In this document: piece after piece, positions 7,721-16,887 of the stretch
How positions within the stretch are numbered: position 1 is the first letter of the stretch
Layout: the number at the start of each line of letters is the position of its first letter
NCBI GenBank assembly: GCA_002429615.1
Contig: DJAN01000181.1
Location: forward strand, 1 to 25,947
Direction of reading: 5' to 3'
Length of the DNA: 25,947 nt
Origin: Lysobacteraceae bacterium UBA6001
GTDB lineage: Bacteria; Pseudomonadota; Gammaproteobacteria; Xanthomonadales; Xanthomonadaceae
Notes under the pieces: model-generated
Seen by the model: only the letters and a program-made list of their open reading frames with translations
Database searches by the model: none
What the model was told of the DNA's origin: nothing
Translations under genes and position numbers: made by a program

Positions 7721-8787
7721 CGACCCAGGCCCCGGTACGCGATGGACGCATCGATGCCACCCGCGCCATTGCGATCGTGCTGGTGGTGCTCGGGCATGCC
7801 AAGGGCGTGCCGCAGACCTATACGCTGCTGGCCTTCAGCTTCCACGTGCCGTTGTTCTTCTTTGTCTCCGGCTGGGTGGGTGCCGCATTCGGACGCCCGC
7901 GCGGCGACGCCGACACCTGGGCCAAGCTCGTGCGCGGGCTGGTGGTGCCCTATGTGTTCTTCTTTTTCGTGGCCTACGCCTACTGGCTGGCGACGCGGCA
8001 TGTGGGTGCCAAGGCGGCGCGCTGGGGCACGCTGCCCTGGTGGGACCCGCTGGTCGGGCTCGTGCAGGGAACCGGCGAACGCCTGTATGTGCAGCCCGCG
8101 CTGTGGTTCCTGCCGGCGCTGTTCGTCACCGCCATCGCCTTCCATTACCTCGGCAAGCGCTTGTCGGCGGCGGTGATCACGCTGCTGATGGCGGTGGTCG
8201 CGTGTGCCTGGTGTGCGTGGTTCCCCAGCCAAAGCGTGCGCCTGCCGTGGGGGCTGGATGTGCTGCCGGTATCCCTGTTCTTCTTTGCCGCGGGCGCGGC
8301 GTTCGCGGGCCACGCCCGGCACGCCGTGATGCACCCGGCGCTGCGCTGGTGGGGCGTGCCGTTGCTGCTCGCGGTCCTCTGGCTGCCGCTGGCCTGGATC
8401 AACGGCAAGGTCGACGTGAACCTGCTTCGCTTCGGCCAATGGCCGGCGCTGTTCCTGCTGGTGGCACTGCTGGGTACCGCGCTGATGTGGCATGTGGGCG
8501 GGTGGATCCAGCGCTGGCCCGGCGTGCAGTGGATCGGTCGCAACACCCTGGTGATCCTGTGCACGCATTTCCTCGTGCTGTTCTTCCTGTCCGGTGTGCG
8601 TGCGCTGGCCGGTGTCACCACGCCGCCGGGTCCCGGCTGGGCACTGGGTGCCAGCGCGGTCGCCATCGCCGCGGCGGTGCCGGCGCGTTTCGTGCTGGCG
8701 CGCTGGGCACCGTGGACGCTGGGTCTGCCCGCCGGGCAGGCCGGCGGCACCCGGATCCAAGCCAATCCCGAGGTACGTTCGCAATGA
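7717..8787 (+). CDS. gumF: GumF, acyltransferase-3 family mannose O-acetyltransferase
   Basis: A 356-residue membrane protein of the acyltransferase 3 family, with roughly ten membrane helices. The family's N-terminal signature is present: RDGRIDATRAIAIVLVVLGHA, with the Arg and Asp near residue 8-13 and the conserved His near residue 28. In Xanthomonas GumF adds acetyl to the inner mannose, and a paralogue, GumG, to the outer mannose. Here only one such gene is present, so its site preference (F or G type) is inferred from position next to gumE. The ATG at 7717 overlaps the gumE stop; the stop overlaps gumH. Confidence 0.9.
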   Translation: MTTQAPVRDGRIDATRAIAIVLVVLGHAKGVPQTYTLLAFSFHVPLFFFVSGWVGAAFGRPRGDADTWAKLVRGLVVPYVFFFFVAYAYWLATRHVGAKAARWGTLPWWDPLVGLVQGTGERLYVQPALWFLPALFVTAIAFHYLGKRLSAAVITLLMAVVACAWCAWFPSQSVRLPWGLDVLPVSLFFFAAGAAFAGHARHAVMHPALRWWGVPLLLAVLWLPLAWINGKVDVNLLRFGQWPALFLLVALLGTALMWHVGGWIQRWPGVQWIGRNTLVILCTHFLVLFFLSGVRALAGVTTPPGPGWALGASAVAIAAAVPARFVLARWAPWTLGLPAGQAGGTRIQANPEVRSQ

Positions 8788-9920
8788 GAGTCGTGCATGT
8801 CGTTCGCCAGTTCCATCCTTCCGTCGGCGGCATGGAGGAGGTCGTACTCAACGTCGCGCGGCAGCACCAGCAGCAGGGCGGCCGGGCCGAGGTGCTGACG
8901 CTGGACCGGTTGTTCACCGCCTCCGACGCACGACTGGAGGGGCAGGACGAGGTGGATGGCATCGCGATCCGGCGCATCGGCTATCGGGGTTCCTCGCGCT
9001 ATCCGCTGGCGCCGTCGGTGCTGTCGCATCTGCAGGACGCCGACCTGGTGCACGTGCACGGCATCGACTTCTTCTATGACTTCCTGGCGATGACCCGGCT
9101 GCTGCACCGCAAGCCGATGGTCGTCTCCACCCACGGCGGCTTCTTCCACACGGCTTATGCGTCGCGCCTGAAGCAGCTGTGGTTCCAGACGCTGACGAGG
9201 GCCTCCGCGCGCGCCTATGCGCGGATCATCGCGACCAGCGAGAACGATGGCCGGCTGTTCTCCCGCATCGTGCCGGCCCATCGCCTGCGGGTGATCGAGA
9301 ACGGCGTGGACGTGGCCAAGTTCGCCGGGCGCGGCAGCCCGGAGCCGGGCCGCACGCTGGCGTACTTCGGGCGCTGGTCGGTCAACAAAGGGCTGCTGGA
9401 GACGCTGGACCTGCTCGCCGCGCTGCGCCGCAAGGACCCGCGTTGGCGGTTGCTGCTGGCCGGGCGCGAATATGATTTCGACCTGGCCACGTTGCAGGCG
9501 GCCATCGCCGCGCGTGGACTGGCCGACGCGGTGCAACTGGTAGCCTCGCCCAGCCCGGCCCAGCTGGCGAAGCTGCTGGAACAGGCGCAGTTCTTCGTGT
9601 GCCTGTCACGCCATGAAGGCTTCGGCATCGCCGCGGTGGAGGCGATGAGTGCGGGCCTGCTGCCGGTGCTCAGCGATATCCCGCCGTTCGCGCGTTTGCA
9701 TCGCGAATCCGGGCTCGGCGTCGTCGTGCAGCCGGCCGCCACCGACGCCGCCGCCGCGCGCGTCCAGGCGCTGGCCGAGGCCAGTGACGCCGACCTGCCG
9801 GCGCTGCGCGAGCAGGCGATGACCTTCGCGGCGCGCTATGACTGGCGCCACATCGCCCGCCAGTACCAGGACGAATACCGGTTGGCGCTGGATCCGCGTG
9901 CCGCGGCGGAGGTGGCGTGA
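8784..9920 (+). CDS. gumH: GumH, alpha-mannosyltransferase (GT4)
   Basis: A 378-residue cytoplasmic, membrane-associated glycosyltransferase that adds the first (inner) mannose from GDP-mannose to the lipid-linked cellobiose. The GT-B fold is evident: an N-terminal glycine loop (FHPSVGGMEEV), DADLVHVHG, and the C-terminal donor-site motif FGRWSVNKG around residues 196-203. The EX7E element of retaining GT4 enzymes is at Glu278 and Glu286 (HEGFGIAAVEAMSAG). Length and order match Xanthomonas GumH (380 residues). The start overlaps the gumF stop (ATGA). Confidence 0.95.
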   Translation: MRVVHVVRQFHPSVGGMEEVVLNVARQHQQQGGRAEVLTLDRLFTASDARLEGQDEVDGIAIRRIGYRGSSRYPLAPSVLSHLQDADLVHVHGIDFFYDFLAMTRLLHRKPMVVSTHGGFFHTAYASRLKQLWFQTLTRASARAYARIIATSENDGRLFSRIVPAHRLRVIENGVDVAKFAGRGSPEPGRTLAYFGRWSVNKGLLETLDLLAALRRKDPRWRLLLAGREYDFDLATLQAAIAARGLADAVQLVASPSPAQLAKLLEQAQFFVCLSRHEGFGIAAVEAMSAGLLPVLSDIPPFARLHRESGLGVVVQPAATDAAAARVQALAEASDADLPALREQAMTFAARYDWRHIARQYQDEYRLALDPRAAAEVA

Positions 9921-10945
9921 TGGCCGCACGTAACGCCGCGCCGTCGATGGTGGTGCTGTTCTCCACCGAGCCCCCCGGTGCGAAGACCAACCCGTATCTG
10001 ACCCAGCTCTATCGCGCATTGCCGGACAACGTGGAACAGCGCTATTTCTCCATGCGCGCGGCGTTGCTGTCGCGCTACGACGTACTGCACCTGCATTGGC
10101 CCGAGTACCTGATGCGCCATCCTAGCCGCGCCGGTACCTGGGCCAAGCGCGTGTGCACGGCAATGCTGCTGCTGCGCCTGCAGCTCACCGGCACGCCGGT
10201 GGTGCGCACCCTGCACAACCTGGCCCCCCACGAGCGGCAGGGCCGCACCGAGCAATGGCTGCTCGGCTGGTTGGACCGCCTGACCCGGCGCTGGGTCCGC
10301 ATCAACGCGGTGACACCGGCACGTCCGCCGTTCACCGACACCATCCTGCATGGGCATTACCGCGAATGGTTCGCGGACTTCCCGCAGCCGACCTCGCAGC
10401 GTGGCCGGTTGCTGCACTTCGGCCTGATCCGTCCTTACAAGGGCGTGGAGACGCTGATCGAGGTCGTGCGGGCGACGCCGGACCCGACGCTGCAACTGCG
10501 CATCTGCGGCAACCCGGCCACGCCGGAGATGCGTGCCACGGTGGAAGCCGCCTGCACGGCCGACCCGCGCATCGGCGCGCACCTGGCTTATGTCGGCGAC
10601 GCGGAACTGGCTCGCGAAGTCGGCTTGTCCGAACTGGTGGTGCTGCCGTATCGGCAGATGCACAACTCCGGCACCTTGCTGCTGGCGCTGTCGCTGCAAC
10701 GGCCGGTGCTGGCGCCGTGGAGCGAATCCAATGCGGCCGTGGCCGAGGAGGTGGGGCCGGGCTGGGTGCATCTGTATCGTGGCGAGCTGGATACCCAGGT
10801 GCTGGTCGATACGCTGGCGCGCCTGCGCGATGCGCCCAACACCGCCGCGCCGGACCTCTCGCGCCGCGACTGGCCGAAGATCGGCATGCAGCACTACCGC
10901 ACCTATCTCGAAGCGCTGGGCCACGACAGCGAGGCCTACGCATGA
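9920..10945 (+). CDS. gumI: GumI, beta-mannosyltransferase of the terminal mannose
   Basis: A 341-residue glycosyltransferase corresponding to GumI (GT94), which adds the outer beta-1,4-mannose to glucuronic acid, completing the pentasaccharide. Recognisable segments shared with Xanthomonas GumI include KTNPYLTQLY, YDVLHLHWPEYL, VVRTLHNLAPHE, HFGLIRPYKGVE and MHNSGTLLLALS. There is no EX7E element, in keeping with an inverting enzyme outside GT4. The ATG at 9920 shares one base with the gumH stop (TGATG). A GTG three bases earlier is an alternative. Its presence separates this locus from the shortened Xylella cluster, which lacks gumI. Confidence 0.93.
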   Translation: MAARNAAPSMVVLFSTEPPGAKTNPYLTQLYRALPDNVEQRYFSMRAALLSRYDVLHLHWPEYLMRHPSRAGTWAKRVCTAMLLLRLQLTGTPVVRTLHNLAPHERQGRTEQWLLGWLDRLTRRWVRINAVTPARPPFTDTILHGHYREWFADFPQPTSQRGRLLHFGLIRPYKGVETLIEVVRATPDPTLQLRICGNPATPEMRATVEAACTADPRIGAHLAYVGDAELAREVGLSELVVLPYRQMHNSGTLLLALSLQRPVLAPWSESNAAVAEEVGPGWVHLYRGELDTQVLVDTLARLRDAPNTAAPDLSRRDWPKIGMQHYRTYLEALGHDSEAYA

Positions 10946-12432
10946 GCAGCGAGGCGGCGCGAATGTCCCCCGCACCCCGTCTCGGCGCGCGTGCCGCCGG
11001 TGGCGCCTTCGTCACCATGGCCGGGCAGGGCGTGCGCGTGGCCGTGCAGTTCGGCGGCATCATCCTGCTGGCACGGCTGCTGACCCCGCACGACTACGGC
11101 CTGATGGCGATGGTCACCGCGATCGTCGGCGCGGCGGAAATATTGCGCGATTTCGGTTTGTCGTCGGCAGCGATCCAGGCCAAGGAAGTCAGCCGCGAAC
11201 AGCGCGACAACCTGTTCTGGATCAACAGCGGCATCGGCCTGCTGCTGGCGCTGGTGGTATTCGCGGGCGCCCACGCGCTGGCGGCGTTCTATCACGAGCC
11301 GGCGCTGGTGCAGATATCGCAGGCGCTGGCGGTGACGTTCCTGCTCAGCGGCATGACCACCCAGTATCGTGCGCACCTCAGCCGCGGCCTGCGCTTTGGC
11401 CAGCTGGCGCTGAGCGATGTCGGCGCGCAGGTGGCCGGCCTGCTCGCCGCGGTGGCCGCCGCGCTGGCCGGGCTCGGCTTCTGGGCGCTGGTGCTGCAGC
11501 AGGTGGTGCAGGCGGCGGTGCAGCTGGTGCTCACGGTGGCGTGCGCGCGCTGGATGCCCCGTGGCTACAGCCGCGCCGCGCCGATGCGGCAGTTTCTCGG
11601 ATTCGGCTGGAACCTGATGCTGGCGCAGCTGCTCGGCTATGCCAGCCGCAACGTCGGCCAGGTCATCATCGGCGCGCGTACGGGCGCCGAAGCGCTCGGC
11701 CTGTACAACCGCGCATTCCAGCTGCTGATGATGCCGTTGAACCAGATCAACGCGCCGGCCACCACCGTGGCGCTGCCGGTGCTGTCGCAGCTGCAGGATG
11801 AGCGCGAGCGCTTCAGCGCGTTCCTGCTGCGCGGGCAGACGGTGATGGTGCATCTGATCGTGGCGACGTTCGCCTTCGCCTGCGCGCAGGCGCTGCCGCT
11901 GATGGTGCTGGTGCTCGGCGAGCAGTGGCGCCCGGCGGTGCCGCTGTTCCAGTGGCTGACCGCCGGTGGCGTGTTCCAGACCACCGCCTATGCCTCGTAC
12001 TGGGTGTTCCTGGCCAAGGGGCTGATGGGCGCGCAGCTGCGTTACTCGGTGGTCACCCGGGTGCTGCTGATCGCCTGCATCTTCGCCGGTTCGTGGTGGG
12101 GCGTGGAAGGCGTGGCCGCCGGCTACTCGTTCGGCCTGCTGGCGATGTGGCCGCTGTCGCTGTACTGGGTGGGCCGGGTCAGCGATACCCCGGTGTGGCC
12201 GGTATTCGCCAACGGGCTGCGCGCGGTGGTCGGTTACGGCCTCTGTGGCGCGGCATCGTGGGCCGCGGCGTGGTGGCTCGGCGGGGCGCTGTGGCAGCAA
12301 CTGGCCATCGGCACCGGCGCGATGCTCGCCGCCTTCGCGCTCGTCTTCCTCGTCTGGCCGGCCTTCCGCCGCGACGTGCTTTCCATCCTGCAGACCCGCC
12401 ACCTGATCGCCGAAGCCCGGAGCCGCCGATGA
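10942..12432 (+). CDS. gumJ: GumJ, lipid-linked oligosaccharide flippase (Wzx role)
   Basis: A 496-residue polytopic membrane protein of the polysaccharide transporter (Wzx/MOP) family, with about 12-14 predicted helices. It moves the undecaprenyl-linked pentasaccharide to the periplasmic face. Motifs typical of the family are the amphipathic start [33 protein letters not shown] and the central [15 protein letters not shown]. Length matches Xanthomonas GumJ (about 500 residues). The start at 10942 overlaps the gumI stop and the stop overlaps the gumK start (both ATGA). Confidence 0.95.
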   Translation: MSSEAARMSPAPRLGARAAGGAFVTMAGQGVRVAVQFGGIILLARLLTPHDYGLMAMVTAIVGAAEILRDFGLSSAAIQAKEVSREQRDNLFWINSGIGLLLALVVFAGAHALAAFYHEPALVQISQALAVTFLLSGMTTQYRAHLSRGLRFGQLALSDVGAQVAGLLAAVAAALAGLGFWALVLQQVVQAAVQLVLTVACARWMPRGYSRAAPMRQFLGFGWNLMLAQLLGYASRNVGQVIIGARTGAEALGLYNRAFQLLMMPLNQINAPATTVALPVLSQLQDERERFSAFLLRGQTVMVHLIVATFAFACAQALPLMVLVLGEQWRPAVPLFQWLTAGGVFQTTAYASYWVFLAKGLMGAQLRYSVVTRVLLIACIFAGSWWGVEGVAAGYSFGLLAMWPLSLYWVGRVSDTPVWPVFANGLRAVVGYGLCGAASWAAAWWLGGALWQQLAIGTGAMLAAFALVFLVWPAFRRDVLSILQTRHLIAEARSRR

Positions 12433-13589
12433 ACGCCCTCCTATCTCCCGCATCGCGCCACGATGCCCGCGCGCCGCGCTATCTGGTGCTGTCCGCCCAC
12501 GACTACCGCACCCCGCGCCGCGCCAACATCCATTTCATCGCCGAGCAGCTCGCCCTGCGCGGGCAGACCCGCTTCTTCTCGCTGCGCTACAGCCGCCTGT
12601 CGCGCTGGAAGGGCGACGCACGGCTGCCGCTGGACGACACCGCCAACCGCGTGGTCGAGCATCGCGGCGTGGAATGCTATCTGTGGCGCGCGCTGGTGCA
12701 TCCGTTCAATACCCGCCGGCGCTGGGCGCGCCCGATCGAGAACGCGATGTTCGACTGGTATGCGCGGCATCCGCCGGAGATTCTCCGGCAGTGGATCGTC
12801 GAGTCCGATGTGATCGTGTTCGAGAGTGGGACCGCCATCGCCTTCATCGAGTTGGCGCGCCGGCTCAACCCGCGCGCCCGGCTGGTCTATCGCGCCTCCG
12901 ACGCGCTGTCGGCCATCGACGTCGCCGACTGGGTGGCGCGCACCTTTGATCGCGTGGCGCCCCAGCTCGACGTCATCGCGCTGGTGTCTCCCGCCATGGC
13001 CGGTGAGATCGCCAGCCGCGACAACGTCTTCCATATCGGCCACGGCATCGACCATGACCTCGACGCCCTCGGCGATCCGTCGCCCTATGGCGAAGGCCTG
13101 CACGCGGTGGCCGTGGGCTCCATGCTGTTCGACCCGCGCTTCTTCGTCACCGCCAGCCGCGCCTTCCCGCAGGTGACCTTCCACGTCATCGGCTCGGGCA
13201 TGGGGCGGCATCCGGACTACGGCGACAATGTGGTGGTGTACGGAGAGATGAAGCACGCCGACACCATCCGCTACATCAAGCACGCGCAGGTCGGCATCGC
13301 GCCTTACGCGTCCGAGCAGGTGCCGGCCTACCTGGCCGACAGCTCGATGAAGCTGCTGCAGTACGACTTCTTCGGCCTGCCGGCGGTATGTCCGCATGCC
13401 GTGGTGGGCGACTACCGCTCGCGCTTCGGCTACACGCCGGGCGATGAGGCGTCGATTGTCGCGGCGATGTCGCTGGCCTTGGCCGCGCCGCGCGAGCGCC
13501 TGCGCCAGTGCCTGGACTGGTCGCAGACCACCGATCGCGTGCTCGACCCGACGCAGTATCCCGACACCCGCCTTGCGCTCGTGCGCTGA
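12429..13589 (+). CDS. gumK: GumK, beta-glucuronosyltransferase (GT70)
   Basis: A 386-residue membrane-associated enzyme that adds glucuronic acid from UDP-glucuronate to the inner mannose. It aligns with Xanthomonas GumK at a one-residue offset over most of its length. The catalytic base (Asp157 in X. campestris) is Asp158 here, in YRASDALS. The donor-pocket residues described there are matched by Met232, Glu273, Tyr293, Met307, Lys308 and Gln311 (from memory of the published structure). The N-terminal acceptor domain begins [19 protein letters not shown]. The C-terminal tail is about 14 residues shorter than in X. campestris. The start overlaps the gumJ stop. Confidence 0.97.
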   Translation: MNALLSPASRHDARAPRYLVLSAHDYRTPRRANIHFIAEQLALRGQTRFFSLRYSRLSRWKGDARLPLDDTANRVVEHRGVECYLWRALVHPFNTRRRWARPIENAMFDWYARHPPEILRQWIVESDVIVFESGTAIAFIELARRLNPRARLVYRASDALSAIDVADWVARTFDRVAPQLDVIALVSPAMAGEIASRDNVFHIGHGIDHDLDALGDPSPYGEGLHAVAVGSMLFDPRFFVTASRAFPQVTFHVIGSGMGRHPDYGDNVVVYGEMKHADTIRYIKHAQVGIAPYASEQVPAYLADSSMKLLQYDFFGLPAVCPHAVVGDYRSRFGYTPGDEASIVAAMSLALAAPRERLRQCLDWSQTTDRVLDPTQYPDTRLALVR

Positions 13590-13612
13590 CCTCTTTCTTC
13601 CGGGAGCCCTCC

Positions 13613-14416
13613 ATGCCCAATGCCCTGCTGCACCGCTGGATCACCCACGCCGAGCGCCGCGCCATGTTCTGGTGGCAGCCCAAGGACGGCCGCATCAACA
13701 TGGGCGACCAGCTCTCGCAGGTGATCGTGGCGCGCACGCTCGGCCTGCGGGATCTGGAACTGATCGACAAGCCGGCCAATGGCCAGCGCTTGTTCGCGAT
13801 TGGCTCGGTGCTGCATTTCGCGCGCACCGGCGACACCGTCTGGGGCAGCGGCATCAACGGCAAGATCGCGGCCAGCGCGCACCAGTTCGGCATGCTCGAC
13901 GTGCGCGCCGTGCGCGGGCCGCGGACGCGCCAGTACCTGCTGGATCGCGGCATCCCCGTCCCCGAGGTCTATGGCGACCCGGGCCTGCTGATGCCGCTGT
14001 TTTTCCCGCCCGAACTGCTGGGCGGCGGCACGCCACGCGATGTCGTGGTGGTGCCGCATTTCAACGAGCCCGCCGACAAGTACCGGGATTTCGCCGAGCT
14101 GCTGGTCACCCCGGACTGTCCGCCGGTGACCTTCATGCGTCGCCTGCTCGGCGCGCGGCTGGTGGTCAGCAGTTCCCTGCATGGCCTGATCCTGGCCGAA
14201 GCGTATGGCATCCCCGCCATCTACCTTGACTGGGGCAACGGCGAGGATCGCTTCAAGTACGACGACTACTACCAGGGCACGGGTCGCACCGAGTGGCATG
14301 CGGGCAACAGCGTGGCCGAATGCATCGCCCTGGGCGGCAATGGCCAGTTCGATCTGGGCAAGGTGCAGCGTGGGCTGCTCGACGCCTTTCCTTATGATTT
14401 GTGGGCGCAGGCATGA
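13613..14416 (+). CDS. gumL: GumL, ketal-pyruvate transferase
   Basis: A 267-residue protein of the polysaccharide pyruvyl transferase family; in Xanthomonas it adds a 4,6-ketal pyruvate to the terminal mannose using phosphoenolpyruvate. Visible motifs are WWQPKDGRINMGDQLS near the N-terminus, VYGDPGLLMP in the centre and SSLHGLILAEAYGIPAIYL near residue 185. The start is fixed by GGGAG at 13602-13606, seven bases before the ATG. This is the one gene from gumD on that does not overlap its predecessor (23-base gap). Its presence predicts a pyruvylated, acidic polymer and agrees with gumI being present to supply the terminal mannose. Confidence 0.95.
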   Translation: MPNALLHRWITHAERRAMFWWQPKDGRINMGDQLSQVIVARTLGLRDLELIDKPANGQRLFAIGSVLHFARTGDTVWGSGINGKIAASAHQFGMLDVRAVRGPRTRQYLLDRGIPVPEVYGDPGLLMPLFFPPELLGGGTPRDVVVVPHFNEPADKYRDFAELLVTPDCPPVTFMRRLLGARLVVSSSLHGLILAEAYGIPAIYLDWGNGEDRFKYDDYYQGTGRTEWHAGNSVAECIALGGNGQFDLGKVQRGLLDAFPYDLWAQA

Positions 14417-15195
14417 GCAGCGATCCGGCGGCCTCGGAGCTGGGCGCGGGGGCTGACCGTTTCGGGGTCGGCGAAGTGGTACGCCTGGGCGGCTTTCCGG
14501 TGCTGTCCACCACACAGCCGGCATTCGCGCGCGAGCTGTTCGCGGCACGCGCGCGCGGCGAACAGCGCCTGGTCTGTTTCGCCAACACCAATTTCGTGGT
14601 GCGCTGCCAACCGTTGCGGTCACGCTTCGGCGCGCCGGGAGTGCGCATCGTCAACGACGGTATCGGCATGGACCTGGCGGCACGCTGGCTGCATGGGCGC
14701 CGCTTCGCCGGCAACCTCAACGGCACGGATCTGATTCCCTATCTTTGCCGCCACGCGCCGTCGCCGTTGCGGTTCTTCCTGCTCGGCGGGCAGCCGGGGG
14801 TTGCCGAGACCGCCGCGCGTGCGCTGCGTGAGAAGCATGGGCAGATCGTGGTCGGCACCTGTGACGGCTTTGAAGGGCGGCGCCGGGCAGGAGCGGCCTT
14901 GCCGGACATCATCAACGACAGTGGCGCGGATGTGCTGCTGGTCGCCTTCGGCAACCCGCTGCAGGAACAGTGGATGCTCGACCACGCCGGCCGCCTGCGC
15001 ACACCGCTGGTCTTCGGCGTTGGCGCGCTGCTCGACTTCCTGTCCGGCAACGCACGGCGTGCGCCGGCATGGATGCAGCGCCTTCACCTGGAGTGGTTTT
15101 ACCGGCTCGCCCATGAGCCGCGCCGCCTGCTCAAACGCTACAGCTGGGATCTGCTCGTCTTCTTCAGGACCTGCCGCGCGCGCCGACACGATTGA
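14413..15195 (+). CDS. gumM: GumM, beta-1,4-glucosyltransferase (WecG/TagA/CpsF family)
   Basis: A 260-residue GT26 enzyme that adds the second glucose onto glucose-PP-undecaprenol, forming the cellobiose backbone unit. Family signatures are FANTNFVVRC, NDGIGMDLAARW with the conserved Asp residues near residues 78-82, NLNGTDLIPYL, FFLLGGQPGVAE and LLVAFGNPLQEQWM. The basic C-terminus (RLHLEWFYRLAHEPRRLLKRY) is the usual membrane-docking tail. Length matches Xanthomonas GumM (about 262). The start overlaps the gumL stop (ATGA). It is the last biosynthetic gene of the cluster. Confidence 0.95.
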   Translation: MSSDPAASELGAGADRFGVGEVVRLGGFPVLSTTQPAFARELFAARARGEQRLVCFANTNFVVRCQPLRSRFGAPGVRIVNDGIGMDLAARWLHGRRFAGNLNGTDLIPYLCRHAPSPLRFFLLGGQPGVAETAARALREKHGQIVVGTCDGFEGRRRAGAALPDIINDSGADVLLVAFGNPLQEQWMLDHAGRLRTPLVFGVGALLDFLSGNARRAPAWMQRLHLEWFYRLAHEPRRLLKRYSWDLLVFFRTCRARRHD

Positions 15196-15218
15196 GCGCA
15201 GCACGCTAGGATGCGGCC

Positions 15219-15674
15219 ATGGACGCCGCCGCCCTCGCGCTGATTACCCGTCTCGGCCTTGAGCCGCATCCCGAAGGCGGCCATTACCGCCGCTGCTACG
15301 AGTCGGCGCTGCATACCGGCGGCCGCCCGGCCCTGACGGCCATTCATTACCTGCTGACCCGCGGCGAGCGCAGCCGCTGGCATCGCGTCGATGCCGACGA
15401 GTGCTGGCATTGGCAGCAGGGTGGGGTGATGGAGCTGCGCATGCTCGACCCCGCTACGCGCAGCCTGCATGTGTGCCGACTGGGCGCGGCCGAGGCAGGC
15501 GAGCCGCCGATGCAGGTGGTGCCGGCTGGCTGGTGGCAGGCGGCGCGCCCATTGGATGCCTATGCCCTGGTGGCCTGCACGGTGTCGCCGGGCTTCATGT
15601 GGGACAGCTTCGCGCTGATGGCCGAGGACGATCCGCTGGCCGAGTGGTTGCGTGGACAGGCGCAATGGCCATGA
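15219..15674 (+). CDS. DUF985 cupin-fold protein
   Basis: A 151-residue protein with the DUF985 (cupin_5) pattern: LEPHPEGGHYRRCYES at the start, AIHYLLTRGERSRWHRVDADECWHW with potential metal-binding His and Glu residues, VVPAGWWQAA, and ACTVSPGFMWDSFALMAED at the end. Family members are small cupins without an agreed role, possibly sugar-related. It starts 23 bases after the gumM stop with only AGG upstream, so it is likely read through from the gum transcript. Xanthomonas has gumN directly after gumM; this gene is an addition at that place. Confidence 0.9.
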   Translation: MDAAALALITRLGLEPHPEGGHYRRCYESALHTGGRPALTAIHYLLTRGERSRWHRVDADECWHWQQGGVMELRMLDPATRSLHVCRLGAAEAGEPPMQVVPAGWWQAARPLDAYALVACTVSPGFMWDSFALMAEDDPLAEWLRGQAQWP

Positions 15675-15750
15675 GTTGGGCAACGAATCGCTAACGCAAA
15701 GCCCCGGAGCATCGTTTAGCGTGCACGCACACAGGGGCGATGGAGTAGTC

Positions 15751-16779
15751 ATGCAGGATGCGATGCGACGCAGGGTGAGGGATATGTGCTTGATGGTGGC
15801 GCTGCTGGCATCGCCATGGGCGATGGCGCAGGACACGCCGCCGGCAGCGACTGCGCAAGGCGGTGTCGTCGACCTCGAAGCGATGGTGGTACGTGGCGTG
15901 CAGCCCGGCCCGGGGCTGTGGAAGGTGACCCAGGGCGAACATACGTTGTGGATTCTCGGCACCATCGCGCCGCTGCCCGGTGAGATTACCTGGCAGGCGG
16001 ACGAGGTGGAGGAGGCGATCGCGCAGTCGCAGCAGATCCTGGCCTCGCCGTCGGTGCGCCTGGATGCGGACGTTGGCTTCTTCGGCAAGCTGGCGCTGGT
16101 GCCCAGCGCGATGAAGGCGATGAAGAACCCGGACGGCGCGACCTTGCAGGAGGTGCTGCCGGCGGAGCTGTATGCGCGCTGGGTACCCTTGAAGGCGTAT
16201 TACCTGGGGCGCGACGGCGGCATCGAGAAGAAGCGTCCGATGATTGCCGCCAGCGAGCTCTACCAGGCGGCGATCAAGAAGAACGGCCTGTCGCGCAAGC
16301 CGGTGGTGTGGCCGGTGGTGGAGGCGGCGGCCAAGCGACATGGCTTGAAGCCGACGCCGACGACGCTGGCGTTCAAGGTGAGTGATCCGAAGCAGGCGCT
16401 GCGTGAGTTCACGGCGGGCGGCATGGACGACAGCGCGTGTTTCCGCAGCCTGCTCAACGCGGTGCAGAACGACCTGCCAACGATGGTGGAGCGTGCGAAC
16501 GCGTGGGCGGTGGGCGATATCGAACGGTTGCGCGGCATGCCGCGCGAGGATCCGACCGCGGCGTGCAGCGCGGCGCTGTCGCAGACGGAATTCGCGCGCA
16601 GTCGCGGCATGGACAGGCTGGAGGCGCGCATGCGCGAGCACTGGGTGGAGATCGTGCGCAAGTCGCTGCGGGAGAACACCGGGACGTTCGCGGTGCTGCC
16701 GCTGAGCCTGCTGCTAGCGCCGGATGGGTATCTCGACGCGCTGCGCGCGGCGGGGTATGAGGTTACCGCGCCTGAGTGA
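15751..16779 (+). CDS. gumN: GumN-like TraB/PrgY-family periplasmic protein
   Basis: A 342-residue protein of the TraB/GumN (TIKI-related) family. I chose the ATG at 15751 because GGAG lies eight bases upstream and a signal peptide follows directly (basic start, LMVALLASPWAMA, cleavage before Q27). An upstream in-frame extension to 15652 would overlap the cupin gene and bury the signal. The family start LWKVTQGEHTLWILGTIAPLP is clear. The metal-ligand His of the usual GTxH motif is Ala73 here (GTIA), so a metalloprotease activity is doubtful. GumN is adjacent to gum genes in Xanthomonas but not needed for xanthan assembly as far as I know. Confidence 0.85.
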   Translation: MQDAMRRRVRDMCLMVALLASPWAMAQDTPPAATAQGGVVDLEAMVVRGVQPGPGLWKVTQGEHTLWILGTIAPLPGEITWQADEVEEAIAQSQQILASPSVRLDADVGFFGKLALVPSAMKAMKNPDGATLQEVLPAELYARWVPLKAYYLGRDGGIEKKRPMIAASELYQAAIKKNGLSRKPVVWPVVEAAAKRHGLKPTPTTLAFKVSDPKQALREFTAGGMDDSACFRSLLNAVQNDLPTMVERANAWAVGDIERLRGMPREDPTAACSAALSQTEFARSRGMDRLEARMREHWVEIVRKSLRENTGTFAVLPLSLLLAPDGYLDALRAAGYEVTAPE

Positions 16780-16789
16780 GGGGATTCGG

Positions 16790-16810
16790 CCCCGACGGGT
16801 GGCGTCGGGG
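16790..16810. terminator. Hairpin between converging gumN and dxs
   Basis: CCCCGACG and CGTCGGGG form a perfect 8-bp stem with loop GGTGG, eleven bases after the gumN stop. No T-run follows on either strand, so it may act as a mRNA end-protecting hairpin or weak bidirectional terminator. Confidence 0.5.
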
Positions 16811-16824
16811 TCTGTCGGATGGCG

Positions 16825-16850
16825 GTCGCGGCTGAAGCCGCTCCTACAGT
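16825..16850. repeat. REP-type palindromic repeat
   Basis: GTCGCGGCTGAAGCCGCTCC is the well-known REP motif of xanthomonads and pseudomonads, with a GCGGC/GCCGC stem around TGAA. It is followed by a second small palindrome, CTCCT with AGGAG (16841-16856). It sits between the convergent 3' ends of gumN and dxs, the usual place. A related copy is at 23949-23972. Confidence 0.8.
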
Positions 16851-16887
16851 AAGGAGCGGGGTGGAGCGGGGCGGGAGGGTGGCTCGA

